Source of the DNA: an uncultured Acidimicrobiales bacterium
Lineage (GTDB): Bacteria > Actinomycetota > Acidimicrobiia > Acidimicrobiales > Bin134
Direction of reading: 5' to 3'
DNA: 64,000 nucleotides
NCBI GenBank assembly: GCA_951813555.1
Contig: OX638344.1
Location: forward strand, 620,001-684,000
A program made the position numbers and the translations under genes. The notes beneath the pieces were generated by a model. The model was not told the DNA's origin and did no database searches. It worked only from the letters and a program-made list of their open reading frames with translations. Numbering within the stretch: the first letter of the stretch is position 1; every line of letters begins with the position of its first letter. Positions 17,143-25,623 of this stretch are shown in pieces.

Positions 17143-18258
17143 GTGACCGAAGAATCTTTGGCAGCTCACACCTCATTTGCGGCCAGAAGTTACCGGCTCT
17201 CCATCCGAGACTGGGCTTTCAAGTATTCAACCGAGCTCCAGCTACTGGCTGGACTCGCCGTGATGATCGCCGTTTTCTCGCTTCTCGAGCCGTCGATCTA
17301 CCCAACTACAGCCAACGTTCAGAACATCTCGCGCCAGGCTGGCGTGCTGCTCGTGGTGGCAATCGGCCAGATGTTCGCCATAACCGTCGGTGGGTTCGAC
17401 CTGTCTGTCGGAGCGAACATGGGCTTCACCAGCATTGTCACTGCCCAAGCGATGGCAGACCATGGCGTAGCGGCAGCCATTGTCATAAGCCTTCTCACCG
17501 GTGCCGCTATTGGCCTGGTCAATGGGATCCTTATCGCCAAGCTGCGTGTGAGTCCCTTCGTCGTGACCATGGCGATGCTGACCTTCTTGACCGGCTACGG
17601 CGGCGTGCGAAGCAACGGAGCTTCAGTCATCGCGAACGATCCCACCCTCAAGTGGTTCGGTGGCCGCGATTGGGGCTTCATGCCCTCGACAATCGGGATC
17701 GGCATCATCATCTTGCTACTGGCTGTTGTGTTCACCGGAAGAACGCGTATCGGACTCTATGTGTACGCCATTGGCGGCAGCCGCGAGACATGTCGGCTGG
17801 CCGGGATTCCCGTAGCCCGCTACGAGGCCATTACGTACATGATCACCGGCATGCTCGCCGGTGCGGGCGGGATCATGCTCACCGCCCGAGTATCCGTTGG
17901 CCAGACCGGGCTCGGTGCGGGGTTCGAATTGCGATCCATCGCCGCAGCGGTGATCGGAGGTGCAGTCATCGGCGGGGGCAAAGGCCGATTGAGCGGAGTC
18001 TTTCTAGGGGTAGCGCTGATGACATGCCTGACGGTGGGGCTTGCTGTGACTGGTGTCGGGACCTTCCAACAGCAGATGGCGATCGGCATCGCCCTCGTTG
18101 TCGCCGTGCTGATCAGCCAGTTGCGAGGAGGAAGTTTCCGCCAAGTCTCTGATCTCCTACCGACGCTCAAGCGTCTCTTCATCGGATTCGATGACCAATC
18201 CCGGAGGGTTGCCGACCCGGCCTCAAAGACAGATACGGCGAGCGATGACACCGCCTGA
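17143..18258 (+). CDS. Sugar-type (RbsC-like) ABC transporter permease
   Basis: 371 aa with eight to ten hydrophobic segments. Family marks are VAIGQMFAITVGGFDLSVGA and the repeat RVSPFVVTMAMLTFLTGY, then GIPVARYEAITYMITGMLAG and SIAAAVIGGAVIGGGKG. It forms the channel for the ligand bound by the lipoprotein at 14927. The GTG start follows a GAGGGGG ribosome site. Its stop overlaps the ATPase gene by 14 bases if the ATG at 18245 is used. Confidence 0.9.
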   Translation: MTEESLAAHTSFAARSYRLSIRDWAFKYSTELQLLAGLAVMIAVFSLLEPSIYPTTANVQNISRQAGVLLVVAIGQMFAITVGGFDLSVGANMGFTSIVTAQAMADHGVAAAIVISLLTGAAIGLVNGILIAKLRVSPFVVTMAMLTFLTGYGGVRSNGASVIANDPTLKWFGGRDWGFMPSTIGIGIIILLLAVVFTGRTRIGLYVYAIGGSRETCRLAGIPVARYEAITYMITGMLAGAGGIMLTARVSVGQTGLGAGFELRSIAAAVIGGAVIGGGKGRLSGVFLGVALMTCLTVGLAVTGVGTFQQQMAIGIALVVAVLISQLRGGSFRQVSDLLPTLKRLFIGFDDQSRRVADPASKTDTASDDTA

Positions 18259-19828
18259 CTCCGAATCTGAGCCTGATCTGAGCGCAGCGTCGAGCGGGGT
18301 GGAACTGCCCGGCGATGTACCCGCGGCGCGCTTGGACGGGATAAACAAGTCATTTCCAGGAGTGAAGGCACTCGACGACGTCAGCTTCGACGTGCGGCGC
18401 GGCGAGGTTCATGCGCTCCTCGGCGAGAACGGCGCGGGCAAGTCGACCTTGGTGAAGATCCTGGCTGGGCTGATCCCTCCCGACTCCGGTCGTATCTTGC
18501 TGGACGATTCAGATGTGGTATTCCACGGTCCCCGAGACGCCCAGCGCCGTGGAATCAGCCACGTCCCCCAAGAAGTGCAGGCGGTGCCGGATTTCAGTGT
18601 CGGGCGCAACATGCTCTTGGGCTTCGAAGGGCCGTTCGACCGAAAGGGGAAGCTCTCCTCCAAGGAGCGGGAACAAACCAGGGATGCGCTGGACCGTTGC
18701 GGCGCTGCATTCAGCGAGTCGGCGCGGTCAGGCCAACTCAGCATCCCGGAGCTTCGGCTCGCACAGATCTCTAGGACACTCTTGCATCCCGGCGACGTCA
18801 TCGTCCTCGACGAGCCCAACGCAGCCTTGTCCGAGAACGATGCCGCGGCGATGCTGGACAGGCTACGGCTACTGCGCGACCAGCAGAAGGCGATCATCTT
18901 TGTCAGCCACCGGCTGACCGAAGTTCTCGGCATTGCCGACCGGATCACCGTTCTGCGAGATGGCTGTGCTGTCGGCACGTTCCCTCGGGCAGAACTCGAC
19001 AAGGACAAGATTGTCGCGCTCATGACCAAGGCCAGCAGGCTCGCTGATCACGACAGTCTTCCGCCGGCCACTTTCCGCTCCTCTTCGGTGGAAGCGACCA
19101 ATGGAAGACCTCTGCTTGAAGTTGACGGACTGACGCAAGAGCCCAATATCGCCGATGTCTCGCTTCGCTTGAATCCAGGGCAAATCGTTGGCGTGGCCGG
19201 GGTACAAGGATCAGGTCACGGCCACCTTCTGCGCGCGATTGCCGGTGTCGACGGATACGACCGTGGTCAGGTCGCTGTCCGTGGCCACGCTCTCCACCCG
19301 GGCATGGTCAGAGGCGCATACCGTGCTGGGGTCGTCCTCGTTCCCGCTGACCGCCGCTCGTCGGCCATCGTCTCGCAGCTGTCGGTTCGAGCCAATCTCA
19401 CACTGCCCATCCACTCCAGGGCGAGCCGCGGCGGAATACGCCGAATCAGAAGAGAGCGGCAATTGGCCCGTGAGCACATCGAAGCTTTCGGAATCCGCCC
19501 ATCCAACACAGAGATCCTCGCCGGCAACCTCAGTGGCGGCAATCAGCAAAAGCTTGCACTGGCGCGAGCCCTCGTTTCGAAACCTGAAGTCCTCTTGCTC
19601 GACGAGCCCACGCAAGGTATCGATGTCGCGGCGAAGGCAGAGATCCTTGCTCTAATTCGCCGGTTGGTGCAGGAACACGGATTCGGTGTTGTTGTGGCGT
19701 CATCAGAATTTGAGGAGTTGCTGGCGGTGGCCGACGTGATCCACGTTATGAGCCGAGGTCGGTTGGTCGAGACGCTCCCGACCGATGAAGCCGACTACGA
19801 GCGGATCCTTCATGCCGCTCTGCCCTAG
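18245..19828 (+). CDS. Sugar-type ABC transporter ATPase with two nucleotide-binding domains
   Basis: 527 aa. The N-terminal domain has Walker A GENGAGKSTL and VLDEPNAALSENDAA but a degenerate signature loop (LSIPELRLAQISRTL). The C-terminal domain lacks a good Walker A (GVAGVQGSGHGHLLRAI) but keeps LSGGNQQKLALARAL and LLLDEPTQGIDVAAK. This asymmetry is normal for RbsA/MglA-type ATPases. An upstream in-frame ATG at 18191 exists but would overlap the permease by 68 bases. It is the last gene of the block before the right direct repeat. Confidence 0.9.
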   Translation: MTPPDSESEPDLSAASSGVELPGDVPAARLDGINKSFPGVKALDDVSFDVRRGEVHALLGENGAGKSTLVKILAGLIPPDSGRILLDDSDVVFHGPRDAQRRGISHVPQEVQAVPDFSVGRNMLLGFEGPFDRKGKLSSKEREQTRDALDRCGAAFSESARSGQLSIPELRLAQISRTLLHPGDVIVLDEPNAALSENDAAAMLDRLRLLRDQQKAIIFVSHRLTEVLGIADRITVLRDGCAVGTFPRAELDKDKIVALMTKASRLADHDSLPPATFRSSSVEATNGRPLLEVDGLTQEPNIADVSLRLNPGQIVGVAGVQGSGHGHLLRAIAGVDGYDRGQVAVRGHALHPGMVRGAYRAGVVLVPADRRSSAIVSQLSVRANLTLPIHSRASRGGIRRIRRERQLAREHIEAFGIRPSNTEILAGNLSGGNQQKLALARALVSKPEVLLLDEPTQGIDVAAKAEILALIRRLVQEHGFGVVVASSEFEELLAVADVIHVMSRGRLVETLPTDEADYERILHAALP

Positions 19829-19843
19829 TGGGGCGAACCCTGC

Positions 19844-19951
19844 ATGGTCCTCGCCCACCTCGGAGCCTCACTTCGACAGATTGCCGAAGCTTCCGGACTT
19901 GGCCGCAAAACGGTGACCGCCATCGTCGAGTCCGATCAGGCCCAGGCCTAA
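19844..19951 (+). pseudogene. Truncated copy of the small HTH gene
   Basis: A 35-codon reading frame starts at ATG 19844 and consists almost entirely of the duplicated HTH (LGASLRQIAEASGLGRKTVT), ending in DQAQA and TAA. It lacks the ~50 N-terminal residues of the gene at 10785. The frame is intact across the repeat, so a mini-protein cannot be excluded, but no convincing ribosome site is visible. It is best read as the displaced native 3' end of the HTH gene. Confidence 0.65.
19851..19939. repeat. Direct repeat, right copy (attachment-like)
   Basis: This is the right-hand partner of 10942-11033, with the same orientation, one substitution and a 3-base in-frame gap. Immediately left is the end of the sugar-type transporter operon; immediately right are about 100 bases before the sterol methyltransferase gene. 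Confidence 0.85.
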
Positions 19952-20050
19952 GCGACGGCCAGTAGTCGATGTCGTAGACACATCACTAGGCTGACCCCTC
20001 GGTGTGGTCGCAAGCGTCCATGCTGTCGTTACCAACATGGGAAGGTCTCC

Positions 20051-21076
20051 GTGTCTGTCAAGCTCACCAGCATTCTGAAGAAGAAGGAATCGACTTCGGG
20101 TGTCGATCCGACCATCCAAGAATACGAGCGTCGCTCCAACAAGGCCCAAGGCAGCGGAACGGTCAATAGAGAAGACAACTACCAGGAGTACAACGATCTC
20201 TACTACGACCTGGTTACCGACTTCTACGAATACGGGTGGGGCAGCTCCTTTCACTTCGCCCCCCGGGATCCCGGAGAGAGTTTTGAGGAATCCCAACTCC
20301 GGCACCAGCACTACATAGCGGACAAGCTCGGCCTCTCATCAGGGATGGTCGTCGCCGACCTCGGTTGCGGCATTGCCGGGCCGTTGCTTGAAATTGCCCG
20401 CCATTCCGGGGCCAAGATCGTCGGTGTCAACAGCAACGCCTACCAACTCGAACGGGCTGTGAAGCGAACGGATGAGGCGGGTCTCACCGATCAGGTGGAA
20501 TTCCTGCACTGCGATTTCCTCAAGGTCGATGCTCCCGACGGGACATTCGATGCCATCTACGCCATCGAAGCCACCTGCTGTGCTCCGGACAAGCTCAGCA
20601 TCTACGGCGAGGCATTTCGCCTTCTGAAGCCCGGCGGGCACTTCGGTACCTACGAATGGTGCATGACTGATCGCTTCGATGACCAAGATCCCCGCCATCG
20701 CAAGATCAAGGCCGACATCCAACTGGGTGCCGGGCTGTTGATCCTCGACGACCAGCCCACCGCCCACAACGCGCTTCGAACTGTGGGGTTCGAACTTGTA
20801 GACGCAACGGACGTCGCTTTGCAAGACGGTCCGTCAATCCCCTGGCATCAACCGCTGGTGCGATCCGGCTACTCACTGCTCGACCTGCGCAAGTCGGTGC
20901 CGGGTCGGTGGGTCACCCACCAGTTGGTGAAAGTGCTTCAGGCGTTTCGCATCGCACCGCAAGGATCGGTCCGCGTGTCGAAGACCTTGAACATCGGCGC
21001 TGCTGCCCTGGCCGAGGCGGGCAAACTCGGCATCTTCACGCCCATGTACTTCCTCCACGGCCGCAAGCCGGACTAG
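20051..21076 (+). CDS. Sterol C-24 methyltransferase (Erg6/SMT) homologue
   Basis: 341 aa SAM-dependent methyltransferase with sterol-specific marks, not just a generic fold. It has the sterol-binding signature YEYGWGSSFHFA (residues 59-70, cf. YEWGWGxSFHF of eukaryotic SMTs), SAM motif I VADLGCGIAGP (100-110), the AIEATCCAPDK stretch and the SMT C-terminal end TPMYFLHGRKP. Family members methylate C-24 of a sterol side chain. The GTG start follows GGGAAGG (20038-20044) by six bases. Its stop shares a CTAG with the convergent PuuD-like gene. A tocopherol/plastoquinone-type methyltransferase is less likely because of the YEYGWG box. Confidence 0.82.
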   Translation: MSVKLTSILKKKESTSGVDPTIQEYERRSNKAQGSGTVNREDNYQEYNDLYYDLVTDFYEYGWGSSFHFAPRDPGESFEESQLRHQHYIADKLGLSSGMVVADLGCGIAGPLLEIARHSGAKIVGVNSNAYQLERAVKRTDEAGLTDQVEFLHCDFLKVDAPDGTFDAIYAIEATCCAPDKLSIYGEAFRLLKPGGHFGTYEWCMTDRFDDQDPRHRKIKADIQLGAGLLILDDQPTAHNALRTVGFELVDATDVALQDGPSIPWHQPLVRSGYSLLDLRKSVPGRWVTHQLVKVLQAFRIAPQGSVRVSKTLNIGAAALAEAGKLGIFTPMYFLHGRKPD

Positions 21077-21780
21077 CGAGATGCTCGATCCACGAGCCAG
21101 CCGAAAATCGGATCCGCAGGGCGGGTGGGCATCATCTCGGGGTGCCATTGGACGGCGACAACGTGATCGCCCATCTCCACACCTTCAATGGTGCCGTCGT
21201 CGGCACGGGCGGTGACGGTGAGGTCCCGGCCCAGATCGGCCACCGTTTGATGGTGGAGGCTGTTCACCTGGGCTGATGAGCCGTAGAGCTCATACAAGGT
21301 GGAGCCCTCAGTGAAGCTCACCCGGTGGATGGTGGAATCAATGGGCAAGTCGAAGCGGCCGTGCTCGGGTACGTGCTGGTTCAGCGTGCCTCCCTGGAAG
21401 ACGTTGAGCACTTGGATACCCCGGCAGATGCCGAGCACCGGGACTTCGGCTTCGAGAGCAGTCGAGAGCAATCCGAGCTCAAGATCGTCGCGCTCGGACT
21501 CGATGGGCAGAAGTTCGGGGTCGGGATCGGCCCCATAGCGGATCGGGTCGATATCGGTTCCCCCGGGTAGGACAATCCCGTCGAGCCGCTCGCCGACCAC
21601 GGCGGGGTCGACATCGATGGGGATGTGCACCGGGATGCCGCCGGCTTCGATGACGCCGCGGGCGTAGTCGGCTAGGTACAGATCGACATCGCTCACGGCC
21701 ATCATGTCGGGAAAGCCGCTGACCTCACAGGCCCGCTTACGCCGACCAGGCAGTCCTATCAATGGGAGTTTTGTGGTCAC
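21073..21780 (-). CDS. Gamma-glutamyl-GABA hydrolase-like protein (peptidase C26, PuuD-like)
   Basis: 235 aa class I glutaminase-fold hydrolase. The nucleophile is in LGICRGIQVLNV, the His/Glu pair in VQWHPE, and VLPGGTDIDPIRYG is the PuuD-type loop. PuuD releases glutamate from gamma-glutamyl-4-aminobutyrate, the reverse partner of GS-like ligases such as those at 22684, 37939 and 51466. A GTG at 21780 gives the normal N-terminus (TTKLPLIGLPG); a TTG at 21798 is possible but lies under the operator-like site. Convergent with the methyltransferase, divergent from the alpha/beta hydrolase. Confidence 0.82.
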   Translation of the reverse strand: MTTKLPLIGLPGRRKRACEVSGFPDMMAVSDVDLYLADYARGVIEAGGIPVHIPIDVDPAVVGERLDGIVLPGGTDIDPIRYGADPDPELLPIESERDDLELGLLSTALEAEVPVLGICRGIQVLNVFQGGTLNQHVPEHGRFDLPIDSTIHRVSFTEGSTLYELYGSSAQVNSLHHQTVADLGRDLTVTARADDGTIEGVEMGDHVVAVQWHPEMMPTRPADPIFGWLVDRASR

Positions 21781-21784
21781 CAAA

Positions 21785-21805
21785 TCGTTCGCTTCCAAAC
21801 GCTCT
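21785..21805. promoter_or_regulatory. Operator-like site 1 (GTTyG-N4-CAAACG family)
   Basis: The sequence cGTTCGCTTCCAAACG in the PuuD/hydrolase divergent gap matches 15 of 21 positions with the sites at 27724-27744 and 30146-30166. A second half, GTTTGG at 21820-21825, completes an inverted repeat with CCAAAC at 21795-21800. The hydrolase GTG starts only four bases later, so the transcript is probably leaderless. Confidence 0.5.
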
Positions 21806-21828
21806 CGCCGTGAACGTTAGTTTGGATT

Positions 21829-22635
21829 GTGGTGGCTGCTCCGGTTCGAGATGTCAATGGCACCATCGCCTGGCGCGAGGCTGGCGACGGCGACGTGCTG
21901 CTGTTTCTCCACGGCTTGGGCGGATCGCGGACCGCGTGGGAGCCCCAGATCGAAGTGCTCAGCGACCGGTGGCGCTGCGTGGCGTGGGACATGCCGGGAT
22001 ACGGCGCTTCATCGCCGATCAGCCCGCTGACTTTTGAGGCCATTGCGGACGCAGTGGCCGAGATTCTCGATCGTCTGGAGGTGGAATCCGCCCACCTGTG
22101 CGGGCTGTCGTTTGGTGGTCACCATGCGCTGCACACTGCGCTGCGCCATCCCCATCGAGTGCGGTCGCTGGTGCTGGCCGACACCAGCGCGGTGTTTGGG
22201 GGCGACGGCACCGACCCCGACGAATGGCGCCGAGAGCGGACCGAGATGATCGATGCCGGACTCTTGCTGGCCGACATCGCGGCCCCTGTCATCGACAGCA
22301 TCACCGCCCCAGGGTTCGGCGGTGTGGAGCGCGACCGCACGATTGCGGCCTTTGTCCGCGTCCCCGAGGCGGGATTCCGGGCCGCCTGCCAGCTGCTGCC
22401 AACCCACGATGTGCGCCAACGCCTCGGCGAGATCACCGCTCCCACCCTGGTGGTCGCGGGCGAGCTCGACGAGGAGACCCCGCTGGCTTACAGCGAGGAA
22501 CTCCACACCGCCATCAGGAGCAGCCGCCTCGAGATCATCCCGTCGGCAGGCCACATCAGCCCGGCGGAGGCCCCCGAGGCCTTCAACCAACTCGTCCGCG
22601 AGTTCTTGGGTTCGCTCTCGGCAACTCAGCCATGA
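21829..22635 (+). CDS. Alpha/beta hydrolase, NicD-like (cluster A)
   Basis: 268 aa single-domain hydrolase. Visible are the oxyanion loop FLHGLGGSRTAW, nucleophile Ser in LCGLSFGGHHAL, acid Asp in GELDEETPLAY and His in SAGHISPAE. It is clearly homologous to the cluster B hydrolase at 48446 (shared IAWREAG, WDMPGYG, GELDEETP). In the nicotinate pathway an alpha/beta hydrolase (NicD) deformylates N-formylmaleamate made by NicX; with NicX homologues in both clusters that role is plausible but inferred. Two tandem GTG codons (21829, 21832) can start it. Confidence 0.85.
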   Translation: MVAAPVRDVNGTIAWREAGDGDVLLFLHGLGGSRTAWEPQIEVLSDRWRCVAWDMPGYGASSPISPLTFEAIADAVAEILDRLEVESAHLCGLSFGGHHALHTALRHPHRVRSLVLADTSAVFGGDGTDPDEWRRERTEMIDAGLLLADIAAPVIDSITAPGFGGVERDRTIAAFVRVPEAGFRAACQLLPTHDVRQRLGEITAPTLVVAGELDEETPLAYSEELHTAIRSSRLEIIPSAGHISPAEAPEAFNQLVREFLGSLSATQP

Positions 22636-22683
22636 TGGGCTTTGCGGTACTGGCTCCTTCTTTGTCATGAGAGGAATCACTCC

Positions 22684-23997
22684 ATGAACGACTACGACCG
22701 GATTCGCGTGCTGTGGCCCGACCATCTCGGCCTGGCCCGGGGCAAGTATCTGCCTGTCCACCTGGCCGAACACGGCACCGGCCACTGCATCACCACCTTC
22801 GCCCTCGGTTACGACCGCAGCCTCATCCCCGCCCCCGGCGCCTATCTGCTGGAAGGGCTTCCCGACGTCGTGGCCAGCTTCGACCCCCACAAGGTCCGCA
22901 CAAGCTGGGAGGACGACGCCACCGGTGTGGTGGTGGGCCATCTCGACTTCAAGGGGCAGCCCTACACCGTCTCGGCCCGCTACGCCCTCCAGCGGGCCAT
23001 TGCCGCGTGGGCTGAGCTGGGTTATGCGCCCAAGGTGGGCATCGAGCTAGAGGCCTATGTGCTCCAGCCTGACGGCGAGGGCGGCTGGGAGCGCTGGGAC
23101 ACTCCCCGGTCGTTCGTCTACGGAACCGGGCGCTCAGCCGATCCGACCGGACTGCTCGACGACATCACCCGCACCGCTTGGAGATGCGGGTTCCCGCTGG
23201 AGAGCATCAACGCCGAGTACGACGAGTCGCAGTTCGAGCTCACGCTGGAGTATGACGACGCCCTCAAGGCGGCCGACGAGGCGTTCCTATTCCGGGTGCT
23301 GGCCCGGGAGGTGGCCCTGAGCCACGGCCTGGACCTGACGTTTCTGGGCAAGCCGTTTGTCGGGGTGGCCGGCAGCGGCGTACACGTGAACTTCTCGCTG
23401 GTCGACGCTGAGGGCCACAACGCCTTCAACGACACCTCGGCCGACGACGGCCTCTCAGCCCTGGCCAAGGGATGCCTAGCCGGCCTGGTGGCTCACCACC
23501 AGGCCCTCACCGCGCTGTGCGCCCCCACGGTGAACGCCTACCGGCGGCTCCAGCCGGCAGAGCTCAACGGCTACTGGGCCAACTGGGGCCACGACCACCG
23601 CTGCGCGGCCAATCGGATACCCGAGGCAAGAGGGATCGCCACCCGGATCGAAAACCGGGTGGGTGACGGCGCGGTCAACATCCACCTCGGGGTGGCCACC
23701 ATTCTCCAAGCCGCCCGGCTCGGGGTGGTCGATGAGTTGGAGTGCCCCGACCCACTGACCACCGACGGGTTCGAAGAGGTCAATACCGATGTGGGCGCGG
23801 CGCCCAGCCTGGCTGTGGCGCTGGAGCACCTGGTGGCCGATCCCGCGCTGATGGCCGCGATGGGCGACGACTTGTGCCAGAACTTCATCGCCAACAAGCA
23901 GGCCGAGTGGGAGCGCTACATCGCCGCAGTGGGTGAAGACGTGCCCGGGGGCGAAGTGACCCAGTGGGAACTCGACGAATACCTCATGTACCACTGA
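22684..23997 (+). CDS. Glutamine-synthetase-like gamma-glutamyl ligase (cluster A)
   Basis: 437 aa GS-fold ligase. The N-terminal beta-grasp part has DHLGLARGKYLP. The catalytic part has IELEAYVL (metal glutamates), GVAGSGVHVNFSL (Gly-Ser-Gly-x-His), TVNAYRRLQPAELNGYWANW and TRIENRV. It differs from housekeeping GlnA by its short N-terminus and lack of an adenylylation loop. GS-like ligases of this group attach glutamate to amines (PuuA, IpuC and aniline ligases are precedents). ATG 22684 follows GAGAGGA at a normal distance; an upstream in-frame ATG (22642) has no ribosome site. The cluster B homologue is at 51466. Confidence 0.85.
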   Translation: MNDYDRIRVLWPDHLGLARGKYLPVHLAEHGTGHCITTFALGYDRSLIPAPGAYLLEGLPDVVASFDPHKVRTSWEDDATGVVVGHLDFKGQPYTVSARYALQRAIAAWAELGYAPKVGIELEAYVLQPDGEGGWERWDTPRSFVYGTGRSADPTGLLDDITRTAWRCGFPLESINAEYDESQFELTLEYDDALKAADEAFLFRVLAREVALSHGLDLTFLGKPFVGVAGSGVHVNFSLVDAEGHNAFNDTSADDGLSALAKGCLAGLVAHHQALTALCAPTVNAYRRLQPAELNGYWANWGHDHRCAANRIPEARGIATRIENRVGDGAVNIHLGVATILQAARLGVVDELECPDPLTTDGFEEVNTDVGAAPSLAVALEHLVADPALMAAMGDDLCQNFIANKQAEWERYIAAVGEDVPGGEVTQWELDEYLMYH

Positions 23998-24006
23998 ACG
24001 GGTGGT

Positions 24007-24726
24007 TTAGTCGGCGAGCACCTCGTCCAGGTACCAGTCGACAAAGGCGTGGCACTGCTTGATGTTGGCCATCTCGTGCTGGCGGGTCTCCTCCATGAGC
24101 TGTTCGAAGTCCACCCCGCAATCGTCCAAGTAGTCCTTCGGGGCCAACCTGAGGAATGACTCGACGTGGGCCACGTCGACCTCGGGGTGGAACTGGGTCC
24201 CCACTGTGCGGCCGATCTTGATGAGCTGCACCGAGCTGTCGTTGCGGGCCAGCACTTCAGACCCGGGTGGCGGGGTGAACCGGTCGTGGTGCCACTGCAT
24301 CCACGGTCCCGGCCCGGCCGGGTTGGGGCCGTCCTCACCGTCGTCAAGCTCGAACCAGCCGATCTCGGTCACTGGAGACACCTCGACCACTCCCCCCAGC
24401 GCCTCGGAGATCAGCTGGCCGCCGAAGCAGATCCCCAATACAGGCTTGCCCTCCTCGTGGGCCTGTTTGATCATGTCGAGCTCCTCGTAGATCCAGGAGT
24501 CGATCTCGTCTTTGTCGGTGAGCGAGCGAACCGACCCCATCGGCAACAGCAGGTCGTAGTCGTCCATCAACGGGAAGGGTACGGCGACGTTGGGGTGGTC
24601 GTAGTCGTGGGTCACCACGTGGATGTGGACCTCGTAATCCCGCTGGCGCAAGCGAGTGGCTATCTGTCCGGGGAGACCGTCCAACTCGTGGGCGATGGCC
24701 AGGGCGCGCTTCACGGGTTGAACCAT
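24007..24726 (-). CDS. Class I glutamine amidotransferase-fold protein
   Basis: 239 aa GATase1 protein. The nucleophile Cys100 is in VLGICFGGQLISEAL and the His/Glu of the triad in VGTQFHPEVDVAH. No synthetase domain is attached, so it is a stand-alone amidotransferase or, more likely here, a gamma-glutamyl amide hydrolase working opposite the GS-like ligase it converges with (stop to stop, nine bases apart). Its start overlaps the dioxygenase gene by 16 bases, so it is translated from the P450-dioxygenase transcript. Confidence 0.82.
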   Translation of the reverse strand: MVQPVKRALAIAHELDGLPGQIATRLRQRDYEVHIHVVTHDYDHPNVAVPFPLMDDYDLLLPMGSVRSLTDKDEIDSWIYEELDMIKQAHEEGKPVLGICFGGQLISEALGGVVEVSPVTEIGWFELDDGEDGPNPAGPGPWMQWHHDRFTPPPGSEVLARNDSSVQLIKIGRTVGTQFHPEVDVAHVESFLRLAPKDYLDDCGVDFEQLMEETRQHEMANIKQCHAFVDWYLDEVLAD

Positions 24727-25571
24727 AGATGGACTTGGCCCGTTCCCGCGACCGATTCATAGTCTCCGAACTGCTCGCCGGGAGCGGTGCAGGCTGCTCC
24801 GCCCAGCGCTCCGACCATGGTCAGGTAGTGGCCGAAGAACCCCTCGGGCGCATGGGCGGAGAACTCGGGCAAGAATTCGAGCACGCCAGCATGATCACCC
24901 CGCTTGAGGCAGTCAATGACGTGCTCGTCGGCGGCCTTGGCCTCGGGAGTGCGGAGATGGAGTGCCGGATCGGCGGCCTCGTGGTTGCGGAACTGCCGCA
25001 GCGGCCAGAAGCGGTGGCTCAGCCCTCCGCTGGCCAACACCACTACCCTGCGGTCCAAGCCCGCCACCGCCTGGGCCAACAGCTCGCCGAACAGCAGAAA
25101 GTCGTGGGGCTCGGCGGTCTGGCAGATACTGGCCGAAACCCAGGCCTCGTCGCCCTGCAAGAACGGAAGCAGGTTGATGGTGGGATAGTGCACCGGGAGG
25201 TGGGGATCGTCGATAGCGGTGATCCAGGTGTCGTCTCGCCCCGCGGCCTGGCCGGCCCACGCCTCGGCTAGCCCCCGGTCTCCCGGCAAGTCATAGGGCA
25301 TTTGGCTCATGCCCCGGGGCAGCTCTTCGGAAGTGAACAGTCCACGGCGGCGGTCGTGGGAGGTCACGATGTGCTCGACGGTGGTGAACCAATGGGTGTC
25401 CACCACCACCACGGTGTCGGCCGCCAACGGCCGCAGCCGCTGGGCGCCGAGGTCGTGAAGTCCTTGGAACAACGTGGTGTCCTCGCCGTCGTTGAGCTCC
25501 CGGCGAACCGCCTCGGGCATCACCAGTGGAGGCACATGGGAGATCAACCCAGCCCCGACGATGGCCCCCAT
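24711..25571 (-). CDS. Class III extradiol ring-cleavage dioxygenase (LigB/HpaD-like)
   Basis: 286 aa LigB-superfamily enzyme. GAGLISHVPPLVMPE supplies the first iron ligand, VVVVDTHWFTTVEH the following histidine region, and VVVLASGGLSHRFWPL a third conserved histidine. The subgroup is closest in pattern to 3,4-dihydroxyphenylacetate 2,3-dioxygenases, which cleave catechols next to the ring hydroxyls using Fe(II). ATG 25571 sits seven bases after GAGGGG; a GTG one codon upstream is possible. It follows the P450 by 52 bases, so hydroxylation followed by ring cleavage is a natural sequence. Confidence 0.82.
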   Translation of the reverse strand: MGAIVGAGLISHVPPLVMPEAVRRELNDGEDTTLFQGLHDLGAQRLRPLAADTVVVVDTHWFTTVEHIVTSHDRRRGLFTSEELPRGMSQMPYDLPGDRGLAEAWAGQAAGRDDTWITAIDDPHLPVHYPTINLLPFLQGDEAWVSASICQTAEPHDFLLFGELLAQAVAGLDRRVVVLASGGLSHRFWPLRQFRNHEAADPALHLRTPEAKAADEHVIDCLKRGDHAGVLEFLPEFSAHAPEGFFGHYLTMVGALGGAACTAPGEQFGDYESVAGTGQVHLWFNP

Positions 25572-25623
25572 CACATTGCCCCTCGGGTCAGGAGAAGCCG
25601 GATTCCAGCAATGGGAACTTCCA

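Noticed and set aside
10942..19939. Calling the repeat-bounded block an integrative conjugative element or prophage.
   Set aside because: No integrase, relaxase, excisionase or phage gene is present; only the attachment-like duplication supports mobility.
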